Source of the DNA: Mariprofundus sp. EBB-1
Lineage (GTDB): Bacteria; Pseudomonadota; Zetaproteobacteria; Mariprofundales; Mariprofundaceae
Direction of reading: 5' to 3'
Assembly: GCF_003665155.1 (NCBI RefSeq)
Contig: NZ_RCFQ01000004.1
Location: 58,038 to 122,037, forward strand
Length of the DNA stretch: 64,000 bases
A program made the translations under genes and the position numbers. Positions 49,828-59,122 of the stretch are shown here, one piece after another. The notes beneath the pieces were generated by a model that saw only the letters and a list, made by a program, of their open reading frames with translations, did no database searches and was not told where the DNA came from. The stretch's first letter is position 1. Every line of letters begins with the position of its first letter.

Positions 49828-51042
49828 TCACGGTTTAGATGCAAAAAGGTCGGGGAATGATAACTTTAAGCGTTTGATTTCTGCCACTATTTGCCTATAC
49901 AGTGATTCACTTTCAAGAGGGATAGACATCTCCTGTTGTACAAACTGCGGTGTTTCATGCAAACAGGATCGTCGAGCTGATAGCCAGATAGAATCATGCA
50001 GTATATCTGCTTCACTTTGGTCTGTTTCGGCATTGCCTGCTTCAATATAAGCTGCAGCAGCTTCTCCCTCTGTCATCAGTTCTTGTTGAAGCACATGCTG
50101 TAAAATCAGGTGCGCAGTATGCAAACTCAGCATGGTATGCTGGAGATCCTGTGGTAAACACTCGGCTTTCTGTACCGTCGGATGATGGTGAAAAGAGATC
50201 GCATTACGAACCAATGCGGGTAGTTTCCAATGCAGAGCCAGCATCATACCCGCATCAATATGCGTATAAGCCAGCGCTTTTTGCTCAGCAGCGAGCGTAG
50301 GCATGCCCTGATCAATCAATGCCTTGAGTTGATCCAAGGTGTGCTCATCCTCAATATGCAAGATCACTAACTTACCAATATCATGCAGCATCCCGATCAA
50401 GGTAGCGTCATGGCGGCTTACCTGTCGGGCAGGTTCAACCAATATCCTTGATAATATGGAAATAGCCTGACTATGGAACCAGACATGGCGAACTTCTCTT
50501 TTACTTTGCTCACTCGCTCCCAAATCAGGGGCCAGCACACGGAAAATAATGCTACTGGCCTCATCCAATCCAAGTCGCGCAATAGCCAGCCGAATATTAC
50601 TGATCTCTACACCACCTGGCACAACGTAGGCTGCTGAGTTACACATTTTCAAAATATGTGCGGTCAGCACCGGATCTTGCGCCACACATTGGCCCAGTTC
50701 ACTGGTAGAAGCGTCATCTTGCTGCAAAACCTGTTGTATTCTGTGCCAAATTTCTGGCATGGGTGGTATTTTAGTGATGCGTGCTAACAGATGTTCACGT
50801 GTTGTTTTATCCAGCGCAGGTGGAGCATTCAAATCATATAGATGCATGTCCGGCTTAAGCTGCGCACTATGCTTGAGCACATAAGCCACAGATTCTTCAC
50901 TATAGGGAACATTGTTATCAAACTTACGTTTAGGAGTTGTTGTTTTGTTGCCCTTACTGCTATTTTTAGATGATTTCTCTATTGGAAGAGGTTCACTCTG
51001 GCGGCCAAAGAGATTATCGAAAAAACTACGCAACCAGGACAC
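49828..51042 (-). CDS. HDOD domain protein with intact HD motif
   Basis: A 404-residue protein. A basic, disordered N-terminus (about 15-45) precedes an HDOD domain at about 90-290, with IPPMPEIWHRIQQVL, CVAQDPVLTAHILKMCNSAAY and GMLHDIGKLVILHI, which keeps the HD pair. GGAGG six bases upstream supports GTG 51042 as start; a longer frame from TTG 51054 overlaps that site. It is convergent with the other HDOD gene. The retained HD could mean phosphodiesterase activity, but the family is mostly regulatory. Confidence 0.85.
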   Translation of the reverse strand: MSWLRSFFDNLFGRQSEPLPIEKSSKNSSKGNKTTTPKRKFDNNVPYSEESVAYVLKHSAQLKPDMHLYDLNAPPALDKTTREHLLARITKIPPMPEIWHRIQQVLQQDDASTSELGQCVAQDPVLTAHILKMCNSAAYVVPGGVEISNIRLAIARLGLDEASSIIFRVLAPDLGASEQSKREVRHVWFHSQAISILSRILVEPARQVSRHDATLIGMLHDIGKLVILHIEDEHTLDQLKALIDQGMPTLAAEQKALAYTHIDAGMMLALHWKLPALVRNAISFHHHPTVQKAECLPQDLQHTMLSLHTAHLILQHVLQQELMTEGEAAAAYIEAGNAETDQSEADILHDSIWLSARRSCLHETPQFVQQEMSIPLESESLYRQIVAEIKRLKLSFPDLFASKP

Positions 51043-51242
51043 ATCAACCTCCAATTATCGTAAATGAAAACATACACGCCGGCATAAAAATCGTGATCCT
51101 CATTTACATTTAGCTTATTCATTTTATTTTAATTCTGTCGTGCTTTTATCGCGTTTCATGACACTTGAGCAAGTATTCTGCCATAGGTCTGAATCAACAG
51201 GGTTTGCTTGCACCGATATACCCATTTAGCGTTGGCCATCAC

Positions 51243-52601
51243 ATGAGTAAACAAGCCAATACCCCGAAAAGCCTCGATACCCTCTTTATCAAAACTTACG
51301 GCTGCCAAATGAATGAATATGATTCAACGCGCATGGCCGATATGATGAAAGAAGCATACGGACTTCGTTTGGTCGCCGCACCTGCCGATGCCGATGTTAT
51401 TTTAATGAACACCTGTTCAATACGCGAAAAGTCAGAAGAAAAGGTCTATTCTGAACTGGGACGTTACAAGAAACTCAAAGATAAACGTCCCGATATGATT
51501 ATTGGTGTAGGTGGATGTGTTGGCCAACAGGAAGGTGAACGTATTCAGCAACGTGCACCATATGTAGATATTGTGTTTGGCCCTCAGACCTATCACCGCT
51601 TACCCGAAATGGTAAAAGAGATTCGTCGTGATCGTGTCTGCCTCACTGAAGTTGATATGCCTGAAATTGAAAAGTTTGATCATCTGCCTAAAGCAAAAAG
51701 CCATGGTTTCGTAGATTGTGTCACGATCATGGAAGGATGTGACAAATTCTGCACCTTCTGTGTGGTGCCTTATACGCGTGGACCTGAACTCTCTCGTCCT
51801 GTTGCTGACATTTTAGAAGAGTGCACACAATTGCTGGCTGGTGATGCCCTTGAGATCAGCCTGTTAGGTCAGAATGTCAATGCATATCGCGGTATAGGAC
51901 CTGATGGTGACGAGTGGGATTTTACCATGCTGCTATATGCTGTCGCTGAATTGGAAGGGTTGAAACGCCTGCGTTTCTCGACCAGCCACCCCATGGAAAT
52001 GACTTCAGAGTTATGCGTTGCATTCGGCGAGATACCGCAATTGATGCCATATCTGCACCTGCCCGTTCAAAGCGGCTCAGATCAAATACTAAAAGCGATG
52101 CATCGCGGACATGATCGTGAACATTATTTTCGCATTATTGATGAATTGCGCCAACATTGTCCTGATCTGGCTTTATCATCAGATTTCATTGTTGGATATC
52201 CGGGAGAAACCGATGCTGATTTTGAGGCGACTCTCGATCTGATACGACGTGTTGGATATGACACGGCCTATTGCTTCAAATATAGCCCTCGCCCCGGTAC
52301 GCCGGCTGGCAAATCAGCAGATGATGTGCCCACCGAAGTGAAAGATGCGCGCTTGCAACAGCTGTTTACCCTGATGCGGGAACAAACACGCAGTGCGATG
52401 GAGTCTTCCGTGGGTAAAACCGTGGATGTGTTGGTGGAAAAAAACAGCCGTGATGAAGGCGATATGCAAGGTCGGACATCAGATTTCAAAATTGTGCATT
52501 TCAAGGGTAATCCACGCCAAATAGGTCAAATCATGCCCGTGCGCATCACAGAAGCATACGGCCAGTCGCTACGTGGCGAGTTGGTTCTTACGGGTGAATA
52601 A
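51243..52601 (+). CDS. miaB: tRNA-2-methylthio-N6-dimethylallyladenosine synthase
   Basis: A 452-residue radical-SAM methylthiotransferase. The auxiliary cluster cysteines are in TYGCQMNEYDS, NTCSIREKSE and GGCVGQQEGE; the radical-SAM triad is EGCDKFCTFCVVPY. A C-terminal TRAM domain (about 380-450) binds tRNA. It modifies A37. The ATG at 51243 fits family N-termini; an upstream TTG at 51165 is open. It heads the block miaB-phoH-ybeY-corC-lnt-gpsA-smr. Confidence 0.96.
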   Translation: MSKQANTPKSLDTLFIKTYGCQMNEYDSTRMADMMKEAYGLRLVAAPADADVILMNTCSIREKSEEKVYSELGRYKKLKDKRPDMIIGVGGCVGQQEGERIQQRAPYVDIVFGPQTYHRLPEMVKEIRRDRVCLTEVDMPEIEKFDHLPKAKSHGFVDCVTIMEGCDKFCTFCVVPYTRGPELSRPVADILEECTQLLAGDALEISLLGQNVNAYRGIGPDGDEWDFTMLLYAVAELEGLKRLRFSTSHPMEMTSELCVAFGEIPQLMPYLHLPVQSGSDQILKAMHRGHDREHYFRIIDELRQHCPDLALSSDFIVGYPGETDADFEATLDLIRRVGYDTAYCFKYSPRPGTPAGKSADDVPTEVKDARLQQLFTLMREQTRSAMESSVGKTVDVLVEKNSRDEGDMQGRTSDFKIVHFKGNPRQIGQIMPVRITEAYGQSLRGELVLTGE

Positions 52602-52625
52602 CGCTATCTCAACAGGCTTTTATAT

Positions 52626-53588
52626 ATGACTATCTCTCTGCGTCTTGATACGCTTGATACAGTTTCTTTACGTAATCTATGCGGCGCAGACAACTGGGTT
52701 CTGAGCCGGGTAGAGCAATTTTTTCAGGTGCGCTTTATCGGTCAGCCGGGCAATTGGAAAATTGAAGGCGACCGCCCTGGCGCTGCCAGACAAGCCATGC
52801 ACAGGCTGCAACAACAGCTGTCCAGGGAAGCATGTGAACTTACCGATGTTGATGTGGAAGGCGTCCTGCGCGATAACGATGCGGATACAGCAGAGGACAG
52901 CAGTGATGCAATACATGCTGATGTACTCATTGCAGGTCGGCGGCGTATCCGTGGGAAAACAGTCAACCAGCGCAGTTATTTAAAAGCTATTCAGCAAAAA
53001 ACGCTGACGCTGGCTGTAGGCCCTGCCGGTTCCGGTAAAACCTATCTGGCCGTAGCTGCGGCAGTCGCCGCGATGAACACCAATCAGGTGGAACGCATCA
53101 TTCTCACCCGCCCTGCGGTAGAGGCCGGTGAGCGTTTGGGATTTTTGCCTGGAGACATGCAGCAAAAAGTCGATCCCTATCTACGCCCGCTTTATGATGC
53201 GATGGCTGATATGCTGGGTGTAGAGAAGATGCAAGCGTTGATCGAGCAAAGTCGCATTGAAGTGGCTCCATTGGCCTATATGCGCGGCCGTACCCTCAAT
53301 GATGCCTTTGTGATACTGGATGAAGCGCAAAATACAACGCGCGAACAGATGAAGATGTTTCTCACACGTTTGGGTTTTGGTTCAAAAATGGTCGTGACTG
53401 GCGATATCACCCAAGTGGATCTGCCGAGACATCAAAAAAGTGGGCTTTTACATGCCCTGCAGGTACTCGAACATGTCAGTGATATTGGTCTGTGCCGCCT
53501 GAGTAGTAGCGATGTGGTACGTCATCGACTGGTCGAAAAAATCGTCAATGCCTATGAAGACCGTGATGATGACCCTAGCCATGATTGA
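52626..53588 (+). CDS. phoH: PhoH-like ATPase
   Basis: A 320-residue protein. A KH-like N-terminal region (about 10-70) precedes the PhoH core: Walker A AVGPAGSGKTYLAVA, RPAVEAGERLGFLPGD, and Walker B AFVILDEAQNTTREQMK. The nucleotide-binding protein (YbeZ) partners YbeY in rRNA/ribosome quality control. The stop overlaps the ybeY start by 8 bp. Confidence 0.95.
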   Translation: MTISLRLDTLDTVSLRNLCGADNWVLSRVEQFFQVRFIGQPGNWKIEGDRPGAARQAMHRLQQQLSREACELTDVDVEGVLRDNDADTAEDSSDAIHADVLIAGRRRIRGKTVNQRSYLKAIQQKTLTLAVGPAGSGKTYLAVAAAVAAMNTNQVERIILTRPAVEAGERLGFLPGDMQQKVDPYLRPLYDAMADMLGVEKMQALIEQSRIEVAPLAYMRGRTLNDAFVILDEAQNTTREQMKMFLTRLGFGSKMVVTGDITQVDLPRHQKSGLLHALQVLEHVSDIGLCRLSSSDVVRHRLVEKIVNAYEDRDDDPSHD

Positions 53589-54045
53589 TATTGTCATTGA
53601 TGAAGATATCGCTTTCGAACCTCCTGCTGACATGGATAAAGCTGTGCGTGTAGCCTGTGAAAGTGCCGGTGTGGATACAGAACAGATCGATTTATGTGTT
53701 CGTTTTACCAGTGATCAGAGCATACAAAGCATGAATAAGCAGTGGCGCGGTAAAGATAAGGTTACCGATGTACTGTCCTTTCCGATGCAGGAGCCCCCTT
53801 GCGATACATCTGAATCATTGGGAGATATTGCACTGGCGGTGCCGTTTATTCTGCTTGAAGCAGCACGCTTAAAATTACCGGAAGCCGATCATATCCGGCA
53901 TCTGATCATTCATGCCACTCTACACCTGCTTGGTTTTGATCATATTGATGATGATGATGCGCAAAAGATGCAAAATCTTGAGCAACAAGCTATGCATAAC
54001 TTGGGTTTGTATGATCCCTATCCGATGGATGCGGAACAGCTATGA
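53581..54045 (+). CDS. ybeY: Endoribonuclease YbeY
   Basis: A 154-residue metalloprotein with the zinc motif HATLHLLGFDH. It acts in 16S rRNA 3'-end maturation and 70S ribosome quality control. ATG 53581 (MIDIVIDEDI) matches family starts; ATG 53569 is an alternative. It overlaps phoH by 8 bp and the following gene by 4 bp. Confidence 0.95.
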   Translation: MIDIVIDEDIAFEPPADMDKAVRVACESAGVDTEQIDLCVRFTSDQSIQSMNKQWRGKDKVTDVLSFPMQEPPCDTSESLGDIALAVPFILLEAARLKLPEADHIRHLIIHATLHLLGFDHIDDDDAQKMQNLEQQAMHNLGLYDPYPMDAEQL

Positions 54046-54959
54046 GTGTTATTCAAGGCTGGATGAAACACATACGCAAACAGATCATTGATCACATTCG
54101 TCCCGGACGCGATGAACAAGAGTTGTTGGCTGTATTGGGGCGCGCCGAAGCGGTGCAGTCTGATGCGCAACGTAGCATGCTGGAGCAACTGATCGAGTTC
54201 CATGATACACGTGTGCGGGAAGTGATGGTGCCTCGCTCAGAAATCCATGCGGTTGAAGCTCAGGATAGCCTTGCAGATATCGAACAGGTGATGCTTACAC
54301 ATGGCATCAGCCGTTTACCGGTGATGGATGGCGATATTGATCACGTATTGGGCGTTGTGCATGTTCAGGATGTGGTCAAAGCTCGCCTCAGTGGTGAAGC
54401 GCCAGCCCTGGCAACACTCCTGCGCCCCTGTTTGCGTGTCCTTGAGCTTGAACAGGTATCCGGGCTACTGTCTGAAATGCGTCAACACTCATGCCGGATT
54501 GCTATCGTACTGGACGAATATGGAGGCACGGCAGGGCTTATTTCACTGGCTGATTTGCTTGTCGAAATTATCGGTGAAATTGGTGAAGATGGTGAAGATG
54601 AAGAAAGTGAACTGGAGACGCTTGCCGATGGCAGTTATATGGTGCTGGCACGTATGCACATCGAAGAGTTGGCTGAAGCACTGGGCATACAACTGCCACA
54701 GGGAGACTATGATACCGTCGGTGGGTGGCTGACCGCTCATCTTGGCCGAATACCCAAGGTTGGAGAACAGCTCAAAGTGCGAGGCTTGCAGATTCAAATC
54801 ATCGAAGCAGATCCACGCCGCATCAGTAAACTGCGTATTCAACAGCTGACCAAGAGTAGTGCTAAGGAGCTCAACACGAAGAGCACTGATTCTTATCGGT
54901 TCAAAGCTGATCAGGTCATCACAACAGCGCGCCAATCCGATCTAGATACAAAAGCATAA
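54042..54959 (+). CDS. corC: CorC/HlyC-family CBS-domain protein
   Basis: A 305-residue cytoplasmic protein: two CBS domains (about 60-185; VREVMVPRSEIHAVE, GISRLPVMDG, IAIVLDEYGGTAGLISLADL) and a C-terminal CorC_HlyC domain (about 205-285; DYDTVGGWLTAHLGRIPKVGE). CorC is linked to Mg2+/Co2+ efflux. It lies within the ybeY-lnt block as in many proteobacteria. A 30-residue polar tail is unusual. Confidence 0.94.
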   Translation: MSVIQGWMKHIRKQIIDHIRPGRDEQELLAVLGRAEAVQSDAQRSMLEQLIEFHDTRVREVMVPRSEIHAVEAQDSLADIEQVMLTHGISRLPVMDGDIDHVLGVVHVQDVVKARLSGEAPALATLLRPCLRVLELEQVSGLLSEMRQHSCRIAIVLDEYGGTAGLISLADLLVEIIGEIGEDGEDEESELETLADGSYMVLARMHIEELAEALGIQLPQGDYDTVGGWLTAHLGRIPKVGEQLKVRGLQIQIIEADPRRISKLRIQQLTKSSAKELNTKSTDSYRFKADQVITTARQSDLDTKA

Positions 54960-54964
54960 CGATC

Positions 54965-56458
54965 ATGTTTGAGAGCAAGAGGTTTTACGCGTTTGTATCA
55001 TTCCTGTTTGGCGCGCTTATGCCATTCTCTTTCTCGCCGTTCGATCACGCATGGTTGGCAATTCCTGCCCTTACCGGTTGGTTGTGGCTTATCCGGCGGG
55101 GAGAATGCCCGCTGATTGCAGGCTTCTCCTTTGGTTTAGGCTGGTTTGCATGTGGAGCATGGTGGGTCGCTCCAACCTTGCACACTTATGGAAATATTCC
55201 CTGGATAGCTGCTGCTTTTTGCGTGCTGCTACTTGGTGCCGTATTGGCATTATTTCCCATGTTATGGAGCTGGTTAACGTGGCGTATTGCTAAAAAAGGA
55301 GGCTGGCTGTTGTTGGTGTTTCCAGCCATAGCAGTGCTTGAAGAGTGGCTAAGAGGACATTTGCTCACAGGACTGCCGTGGACAGCGCTTGGTAACCTGC
55401 TGCTTGATACGCCAGCCATTGGCTGGGCCTCCTGGTTCGGCGTGTATGGATTAGCGCTCATTCCTGCCATGTTGGCTGCATCCATTGTCTTGCTCATCCC
55501 GCAGTCTGGATCAGATCCAGCTGAAAAATGTGATAACAAGCGCAATCAGCGTATTGGAGCAGTCGGTTTGAGTATCACGCTACTGCTCTTTGCATTGGCT
55601 CCCACTCCTCCAGTCGCACAAGGTAAGCAACATTCGGTAGCGCTGGTGCAAGGTAATATTCCGCAGGATCAAAAGTGGGATGCGGCATTTGTCGGCGAAA
55701 CCATGCATCGATATGGCTCACTCTCTGCTGGTGTCGCAGAGGCAGTGGATCTCATTATCTGGCCAGAAGCCGCTATCCCTTTCTTCTTGGAACGTGCTCC
55801 GGGTTGGAATCAGTGGTTAAACGAACAGATGCAAACTTGGCATACACCTCTGTTATATGGTGGTCTAAAATTAATGGGGGGGAATGCCGCTCAAAACGGT
55901 TTGTTTGCCCATGATCCAGCGGTGCCCGAACAATCCTTTGTCGGCAAACACCATCTTGTGCCTTTCGGTGAATATGTGCCGGCATGGATTCCTTTTTTAC
56001 ATACCCTGGTACCGGAGATTGCAGATTTCAAAGCGGCTGATGATCTCGGTGTAGTGCAGGTGCGTGGTATCTCCTACGGCTCTTTGATCTGTTATGAGTC
56101 GCTATTTCCTGAAGAAGCCAGAGGCCGGGTGTTGGCTGGGGCAGAAGTGCTTGTGAATGTGACCAATGATGCATGGTATGCAAAAACACCGGCCGCATGG
56201 CAGCACTTTCAGGCAGCCCGCATGCGGGCCGTGGAGACAGGACGCTATGTGCTGCGTGCAGCCAATACCGGCGTTACCGCCATTATTGAACCCAATGGCG
56301 TAGTCAGCCATCAACTGCCGTGGTGGACTGCGGCAGTGTTGCAAGGTTCATTTGTCAGTTCCAATATGATCACACCTTATGTACGCTGGGGTGACTGGCC
56401 ATTGCTCATTGTCTTAATGCTGCTGCTCATGCCAGCAATCATCAATCGCGAGCGATAG
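54965..56458 (+). CDS. lnt: Apolipoprotein N-acyltransferase
   Basis: A 497-residue inner-membrane protein with six or more N-terminal helices and a periplasmic nitrilase domain. The catalytic Glu is in WPEAAIPFF, Lys in KHHLVPFGEYVP and Cys in LICYESLFPE. It adds the third acyl chain to lipoproteins, in line with the several lipoproteins encoded here. It begins 5 bp after corC. Confidence 0.96.
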   Translation: MFESKRFYAFVSFLFGALMPFSFSPFDHAWLAIPALTGWLWLIRRGECPLIAGFSFGLGWFACGAWWVAPTLHTYGNIPWIAAAFCVLLLGAVLALFPMLWSWLTWRIAKKGGWLLLVFPAIAVLEEWLRGHLLTGLPWTALGNLLLDTPAIGWASWFGVYGLALIPAMLAASIVLLIPQSGSDPAEKCDNKRNQRIGAVGLSITLLLFALAPTPPVAQGKQHSVALVQGNIPQDQKWDAAFVGETMHRYGSLSAGVAEAVDLIIWPEAAIPFFLERAPGWNQWLNEQMQTWHTPLLYGGLKLMGGNAAQNGLFAHDPAVPEQSFVGKHHLVPFGEYVPAWIPFLHTLVPEIADFKAADDLGVVQVRGISYGSLICYESLFPEEARGRVLAGAEVLVNVTNDAWYAKTPAAWQHFQAARMRAVETGRYVLRAANTGVTAIIEPNGVVSHQLPWWTAAVLQGSFVSSNMITPYVRWGDWPLLIVLMLLLMPAIINRER

Positions 56459-56466
56459 GAGAAGAG

Positions 56467-57456
56467 ATGAGAGGAGAACATGTATGTGTGCTGGGGGCAG
56501 GCTCCTGGGGAACCGCATTGGCTCTGGTTCTGGCTCGTTCCGGAAAGCGTCAGGTTCGTCTATACACACGCGAACAGGATCAGGTTACCCAGATTAACCA
56601 AACGCGGGAAAACAGCGATTATCTGCCCGGTATAAGCTTACCCGATAACATTCAACTCACTTCATCCCTAGAAACTGCTATTGCCGATATCGATGCCTGT
56701 ATTTATGCCTTGCCGTGCATCGCCGTTGATGATTATTTGCCCCAGTTAGCCGATGGAAATTATCCGGTTATAGCTGCCTGTAAGGGTTTGCATCCAGATC
56801 ATATGACCCGCAATGATGAAATGCTGGCCCAATATATAGATCGTTCACGTATCGCCATTTTGTCCGGCCCCTCCTTTGCGATGGAAGTCGCACAAAATCA
56901 GCCTACAGCTATCACCATGGCTGCTGAAACACTTGCGTTGGCTCAACAGGCCGCCACCTTTTTTGATGATACCAATTTCCGTGTTTATCTCAGTGATGAT
57001 GTGATCGGGGTTGCCATGGGTGGCGCACTGAAAAATGTTATTGCAATCGCCGCAGGTATGGCTGATGGATTGGGTTTTGGTCATAATGCTGTCGCAGCAG
57101 CCGTTACCCGTGGTTTAGCAGAAATTGCCCGTTTGACCGAGGCTTGCGGTGGCCGCACTGAAACTCTGATGGGGCTATCAGGTCTGGGAGATCTGGTGCT
57201 CACATGCACTGGAAGCCTGTCACGTAACCGACGCTTCGGTATGGCCATTGCAACAGGAAAAACGATTGATGAAGCTAAAATTGAAATTGGTCAGGTGGTT
57301 GAAGGGGTAAGAACGGCACAAGCGGTGGCGCTCATGGCCAAGAAGTTCGGTGTCGAATTGCCATTAATGCAAAGTGTGAATCAGATTCTGGATGGTAAAC
57401 TTGATATCCAGCTTGCACTGGCACAACTATTATCACGACCCGAGCGCCCTGAATAA
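56467..57456 (+). CDS. gpsA: NAD(P)H-dependent glycerol-3-phosphate dehydrogenase
   Basis: A 329-residue enzyme. The N-terminal LGAGSWGTALALVLA is the dinucleotide site; SGPSFAMEVA, the catalytic Lys in GGALKNVIAIAAG and GLSGLGDLVLTCTG follow. It supplies sn-glycerol-3-phosphate for phospholipid synthesis. It starts 8 bp after lnt with AGGAG upstream and is 2 bp before the Smr gene. Confidence 0.96.
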   Translation: MRGEHVCVLGAGSWGTALALVLARSGKRQVRLYTREQDQVTQINQTRENSDYLPGISLPDNIQLTSSLETAIADIDACIYALPCIAVDDYLPQLADGNYPVIAACKGLHPDHMTRNDEMLAQYIDRSRIAILSGPSFAMEVAQNQPTAITMAAETLALAQQAATFFDDTNFRVYLSDDVIGVAMGGALKNVIAIAAGMADGLGFGHNAVAAAVTRGLAEIARLTEACGGRTETLMGLSGLGDLVLTCTGSLSRNRRFGMAIATGKTIDEAKIEIGQVVEGVRTAQAVALMAKKFGVELPLMQSVNQILDGKLDIQLALAQLLSRPERPE

Positions 57457-57458
57457 GG

Positions 57459-57995
57459 ATGGACAAAGACGATAACCAACACCTCTTTGCCGAGGCCATG
57501 GGGAAAGTTAAACCACTTCAAAATAGTGACAAAGTCCACATTGAAAAAATAAAACCAACAACCTCGCGCAAAAAAATAATTCGGCGATCAATACATCTAC
57601 CGGATGTGTCTGAAGCAAGCGGGCAAAGGCCTCATGCCAGTCAGAATGATCCCTGGTTATTCATCGCTGATGGTGTTTCCCAAGATACCCTTAAACGCTT
57701 GGCTGCTGGCAGACCCGCCATTGATATGGATTTCGACCTGCATGGCATAACGCGTGATGCTGCTTTAACCCTGCTGCAAGACGGTGTTGCACAAGCGCTG
57801 CAGGAAGGCATGCGTGTCTTATGTATTGTGCATGGCAGAGGCCTGCATTCACAAGGCAAACCGATATTGAAACAGGCAGTCTATCACTGGCTGAGTGAAG
57901 GGCCTTTCGCGTATATGGTATTGGCAGTCATGCCACAGCCGAACAGTGGTGGTGGCGCATGTCTGGTGTTATTGCGTCGTCAGCACAAACAGTAA
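57459..57995 (+). CDS. Smr-domain protein
   Basis: A 178-residue protein with a C-terminal Smr domain (about 90-175): FDLHGITRDAALTLL, VLCIVHGRGLHS and LPQPN-like MPQPNSGGGACLVLLRR. Stand-alone Smr proteins are nicking nucleases or RNA-binding endonucleases active in ribosome rescue; the N-terminal basic, lysine-rich region could bind nucleic acid. It ends the block. Its stop lies inside an 11-bp inverted repeat (57992-58094). Confidence 0.88.
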   Translation: MDKDDNQHLFAEAMGKVKPLQNSDKVHIEKIKPTTSRKKIIRRSIHLPDVSEASGQRPHASQNDPWLFIADGVSQDTLKRLAAGRPAIDMDFDLHGITRDAALTLLQDGVAQALQEGMRVLCIVHGRGLHSQGKPILKQAVYHWLSEGPFAYMVLAVMPQPNSGGGACLVLLRRQHKQ

Positions 57996-58094
57996 TGCCC
58001 GCGTGTATTCCGGGCATCCTGTCCTTCACCCCTCTGGGGCCGACATGCTGTGTCGTTCAATTCATCAATCCTGATGAATCGTGGCGGGCATTAC
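57992..58094. repeat. 103-bp element with perfect 11-bp terminal inverted repeats
   Basis: GTAATGCCCGC (57992-58002) and GCGGGCATTAC (58084-58094) are exact reverse complements. Inside are further stems: CGGGCAT re-pairing with the left end (58011-58017), CCCC-TCT-GGGG (about 58031-58041), and ATTCATCA-ATCC-TGATGAAT (about 58060-58079). Possible roles are terminator of the lnt-gpsA-smr transcript, or a MITE-like element that captured the smr stop. Confidence 0.55.
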
Positions 58095-58126
58095 AAACAG
58101 GTCAATCGCATTAAAGTACTTAAAAG

Positions 58127-58214
58127 CTTTTACCGTAATCCCCCAGGGGAGTCTCTCTTGTGTGAGCACACTCACCTTCAGTACGCAGAGTGCCGCAGAG
58201 TAAAGACAAAACAT
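58127..58214. repeat. Dispersed intergenic repeat, copy C
   Basis: Closest to copy A at 4132. The small hairpin here is GTGT-GAGC-ACAC (58160-58171). The CCCCCAGGGG core and CACTCACCTTCAG block are identical with copy A. Confidence 0.75.
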
Positions 58215-58304
58215 TTGCAAAAAACCTCATGTCTACGCTCAGGTTCCCATGGTTTTTCTGATCATTGTATTGATTTCTTTGCGATAGAAATTACTGAATA
58301 ATGA

Positions 58305-58784
58305 TTAGTGTGAACAGCCTGCTGTATGCACATGTCCGTGTTCAAGTTCATCTGCTGATGCATCACGTACTTCTGCTACCGAAACATCAAAGTGTAAACG
58401 TTCACCAGCTAAGGGGTGATTTCCATCAATGGTAACATCGTCGCCATCGACTGCTGCAATGCGAATGACTTCAACGCCTTGCTCAGTCTGAGCCTGGAAT
58501 TCCATACCAACTTCAATCTTTTCAACACCTTGAAACATACTGCTTGGCACAACTTGAGTGAGAGCCTTGTTATATTCACCATAGGCCTCAGTAGGGTTAA
58601 TGCTCACCTGTAAGGCATCGTCAGCGACCTTGCCTTCCAGCGCTTTCTCTAAACCGGGAATAATATTCTGTGACCCATGCAGATACACCAGTGGCTCTGC
58701 GCCTTCTGATGAATCGATGACGGTACCGGCATCATTTTTTAATGTATAATGGATGGATACCACTTTGTTTTTTGCAATCTGCAT
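58305..58784 (-). CDS. slyD: FKBP-type peptidyl-prolyl isomerase, SlyD family
   Basis: A 159-residue cytoplasmic isomerase: FKBP half-domain VSIHYTLKNDAGTVIDSS, IIPGLEKALEG, an inserted flap (about 65-125) and a short metal-binding tail with HGHVHTAGCSH, less rich than E. coli SlyD. It aids folding and nickel handling. AGGAG selects ATG 58784; a longer frame to 58907 has none. It converges with smr across the repeat-filled gap. Confidence 0.94.
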   Translation of the reverse strand: MQIAKNKVVSIHYTLKNDAGTVIDSSEGAEPLVYLHGSQNIIPGLEKALEGKVADDALQVSINPTEAYGEYNKALTQVVPSSMFQGVEKIEVGMEFQAQTEQGVEVIRIAAVDGDDVTIDGNHPLAGERLHFDVSVAEVRDASADELEHGHVHTAGCSH

Positions 58785-59122
58785 TGGCTTCTCCTGAAAT
58801 AAATCTAACAAGGCCTGCACACTAACAAACAAAAAGAGGCAAACAAGTTTACCAGAATACCGGCACGCAGTGGTAGATGTCATGCATGAGCATAAATGAG
58901 GCATCATGATCCATGCATAGTGGGTGTTGAAGAGATACTGTTAATGTTTTGGCATCTAATCTGCTTATACATATTCCAAAGGACATCCAATTGCTTGTTT
59001 GTGTCTGCACGCCGTCAAATACGTTATGTAATGGCGTTGTTTTGACAGCTGAATATGCTGCAAGTATGTCCATAAATTGACGGTGGCCTGCGCAGTGCTC
59101 GCCAAAAAATATGGAGGTTCAT
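58785..59122. other. Intergenic region between slyD and terB-like genes
   Basis: A 338-bp divergent region with no supported gene. It contains TTGACA (59042-59047), a consensus -35 oriented to the terB-like gene, with a poor -10 17 bp downstream. Confidence 0.4.
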
